Positions 53,601-57,656 of a stretch of 64,000 nucleotides of DNA are shown here, piece by piece. The stretch is from assembly GCA_036971475.1 (NCBI GenBank), contig JBAIZL010000002.1, forward strand, positions 12,707,868 to 12,771,867. Reading direction: 5' to 3'. Numbering within the stretch: position 1 is the stretch's first letter; every line of letters begins with the position of its first letter. Origin of the DNA: Prosapia bicincta. Lineage: Eukaryota; Arthropoda; Insecta; Hemiptera; Cercopidae. The translations under genes and the position numbers were made by a program. Below the pieces are notes generated by a model, which worked only from the letters and a program-made list of their open reading frames with translations, was not told the DNA's origin and did not search any database.

Positions 53601-56600
53601 TTAAAAATAACAAATTATACAAGTTACTTAAGATTAAACCCTTATGTACATTTCGATGACCATGTTATCATCAGAAGGCCTTATTTCAATATTACAATCT
53701 AGCAAACAAGAAGGTTACTCTAGATTGTAACTTCTTGTTTGCCAGATTGTAATTTTGTAATAAAGCCCTCTCTAATGATGATGAAGAGGTTAATTTTAAG
53801 TAACTTGTAATGTGAGTTATGTTTGATTATTTAATCCCTTTTACATCAGTTTATGACTATCCGAACTTTAAATTTTGTAAAGTTGTAAAAACTTACTGAG
53901 ACAGAACATTTTTGATCACTCCGTGGCAATCTTCCTCAGAGTCTTCTGCTTGGAGTTGTTAAGTTAAGTGGTGACGGTTTTAAAGCCAGGTTATTGGTAG
54001 TATCAAAGAGTATGTGTGATTTGTATTGGGTTTGTTCGTTTAATATTGATTTTATTTTGTACTTTTGTGTGTTTGTAAATTTCATATTGTTCTAGTGTAT
54101 AGAGGTGTGGTCATTTTGTATTTATGTGCAAGATTTCTGGGTTATCGTAAATGTCTTTGTATTTGTGTCCTAATTCTTTTATGTGATTGTAGAATGCTGA
54201 GTTGGTGTTCTGTTTGTGTTCCTCAACTCTTTGTTTGAGGCTGTGACCTGTTTGCCCAATGTAGAATTTATTGCAGTTTGTACAATTTAAATTGTATATG
54301 CCTGGTGCTAAATGTAAATTGCGCAAAATGTAACAGATTCTACATTGGGCAAACAGGTCACAGCGTCAAACAAAGAGTCGAGTAATACAAACAGAACACC
54401 AATTCAGCATTCTACAATCACATAAAAGAAACAGGACACAAATACACAGACATTTACCATAACCTAGAAATCTTACAGATCAACAAAAAAGGACCACACC
54501 TCAATACACTAGAACAATATGAAATTTACAAACACACAAAAACACTAAATACAAGCATATTAAAGGAACAAACCGAATACAAACCACACATACTCTTTGA
54601 TACTTTCGATAACCTGCCTATAAAACCATCACCGCTTAACCTAACAACAACTCCAAGCAGAAGACACTGATCAAGATTGTTACGTAGTGATCAAAAACGT
54701 TCTGTCTTTTTTACGAATTTACAAAATTTAAAGTTTGGATAGTCATAACCTAATGTAAAGGTGCTTAGTTAAGTTCCACCGAAAGTAATGGACTACAAAA
54801 TTCAAGAGTTTTGATTATTTTTGTGATATTGGGTTTATTTCTAATATTTTCATTGTATATATAGACATAATGGTCAGGACCGGGAGAGTTTGGATGAGAG
54901 CTGAGCCACTAATGGATCCCTTTTTGAATTTGCTAAACTATAATAAAATGTTGAGAATATTGTCGTTATGTCTATTTATAAAGCATTAAGCTAAGAATGA
55001 TTTAATAAAAATATTTAACCTCAAAGTTCCAGAATTTTTTTGTAGAAACTCTTTATTCTTATTGTGTTAATTATAAAATTAAGTAGGATTATATCTAATT
55101 TGATTTTCATTTTTCATCTTTTTTTTTAAATACATATATTTAATCAGTTTAGATACCATCCATATATTAGATTGTGAAGTTATAAAAAAATATTGTTTCA
55201 TGACAATATCAGGTTATATTTAGCAAATAATATTTCAATGCATTTTTAATATAAACATTTCAAAATTGTAAATCTGTGTTACTTTTTAGTCTATAGCTCT
55301 AGAACTATTATAGTTAATTTCAAGAAATTGTACGAAAACTGACTAAAAAAAATCCTGATGAGGTGTACACTCACAAAATTTCTTGTTGAACAAAACTCGG
55401 TTGATATGTGAGACAACAGTCATTGAACTTATTAAAAATGTAGAAGGGAAGTTGTCTTCTGGTTATAATAGCTTTGAAAATAGTACAAAGGAGGAGATCA
55501 GCCCTGAATGAAGACGACAATTTAGTCGTCAAAAGGTAGCCGAATTTTTTAATAAATCAATGTTTCTTGACTCTCAAATCAACCGAGTTTTTGATTAATA
55601 AAAAAAATCCTAATGTGTCACAGTGATCTGCATGCCCAACTATAATAAAGTATAGTTGTATAACATGTAATAATAAAGCATGGAACAAAAGCAGTGATAT
55701 TTAAATACTCACATGATTTTTCATCATATTTAAAATAAATCACATGATTTTTTTATCTTGATATTTAAAAAAAACATGAAAAACTGAAGCAGATGATCTT
55801 TGACGAAATAGCAGCTGAGTCACTCTTATTTGGAACTAAAACCCTGAATTAGGAAATATTTATTTCATTATAAGTAAATATTGTGTAACTGAGTAAATAC
55901 TTTTAAATTTATGCTGACACATTTCGAAACAATCGTTTCGATTGTTTAGAAACATGGCAGAAAGTAAGCTCAAAAGTTTTCACTCAGTTAAGCAATAATT
56001 ACTTATAATTTAACCAATGAATTTAAGTTTATTACAACAAGCAATTTTATTTACTTCAATCTAAAATTGCAAACTAAATAATTTATTGAAATTTCTCCAA
56101 ACATATTACCTTCTTACAAAGAAGACTGTGACAAGACACTCTCAACTGTGTTCCCACAGTCATGGCCATAGCATTCCAGCCATGCTGCAAAAGTATTGAC
56201 AGTGCAGATGAAACACAGAGTGACAGTAAATACTCTCGGCTCACTGATGATAACACATACCAATAAAGTACCAGGCCTTGGCAGATACTGCAAGGGACAA
56301 AGTATTAGTATAACTCATGACAAAGTTTATGCGAGGTATGAGTATATATTCAAGAATCCTCCAGGAAAAACATAACTTAAAAAAAATTACTTTCATAAAA
56401 TTTTTGTTAATTTAAATCCTTCTATTAGTTCACACTCTCCCTATAGATATATTGTTCAAAATTTCAATCCGTAATAAAATACTTTTTAATCATCCATTTA
56501 AATTCAAAAACATTTTTTTTTAACTTTTAGCTGATGACACTTGGTGTTAATACAGTTTTTTCAAATATTAATTTATTAATTAATTAATTTTAGTTTTATA

Positions 56601-57617
56601 AAGGGAGAAAAACTTTTCATAAATGGGGCAAGGTATACACTAAAGTTATTTCTTCCCACTGTTTAGTTTAAAATAAAATAAATGATAACATATGATTTCA
56701 TAAAACAGCTCCTGTTACATTATTTATATTAATTGTAACTATGTAAGTAAAATTACAGATAGAAAAACTCGTAGAGTATCAACAGTTATGTAATTACTTG
56801 CGTCGTTAGGTTGCTCCTAACACAGCACTCATGTGATCGTACATGACAGCACCCCCTAACATGGGCGAGGCTTGTCATTTCTCTTACCCCTGGTTCCCTC
56901 TCAATTACGCTATTTACTCGAAATTTGGATAGTAGCTAGCCAACATCCTCGAGGAAACATATGTAGAAGCTCAGTCAAATACAACAAAAAGATAGAATTA
57001 TTCCTTCAGAGCAACTAAAAATGTTAGATTCAATCAGCGTGATCGTTCCTGGGTTAAATACTTCCTTTTTTATTAACTGAAAACTAAGCTATATTTTAAT
57101 AAATGTGGTGAAAATTAGGGAAGTTAAACAACTCATGTAAATGAGACAGATAATAAATTGTTTTCTAATGTAAACATTACTCTTTGCAAAAATGTTTTTC
57201 TAAAAAGGGGTAAATCATTTTGTTTATTAAATTTACTTACTATAAAGCTTCAACAAACACAAGACTTGCAGTTAGAATAACAAAGGATGCACCAAAAGCA
57301 AACCAGATGGCATTTGTCACACGAGGTTCTCTTGATGTGTCCATTGCAAACAGCAGCTCATTGGTCCAGCCTCTAGGTCATACAAAAACAATGATATACA
57401 ATAAAGATTAATAAAACATATATTATGTAGATTGAGCCAAAAGACACTCTATGTTTTAGATTCTGTAAGAATTTCTTTGGAGCAATCAATAAGTACATTT
57501 GTACTAATATTAGTTTGGTTTAACGTGATAACTGTGATATAGATTTTTTAAATAAAGGATTTTCCACTTTACTCTTTTACTCTCTCTCTCTCTTGTTTGT
57601 TTGTTTGTTTGTTTGGT

Positions 57618-57656
<39 letters not shown>

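Larger units (their letters stand above)
53840..54745. mobile_element. PLE-C palindrome with two diverged endonuclease arms
   Basis: Ends tatgactatccgaactttaa and its inverse (aaagtttggatagtcataac) enclose two head-to-head copies of a PLE 3' end, meeting near 54315. Both arms carry the GIY-YIG coding remnant and an outer CTGATnAAGAT hairpin motif. The right arm reads ATTCTACATTGGGCAAACAG, then CAAACAAAGAGTCGAGTAAT with an in-frame stop. Confidence 0.85.

Noticed and set aside
57220..57411. 63-codon plus-strand frame
   Set aside because: Antisense shadow of ABCC exon 2.
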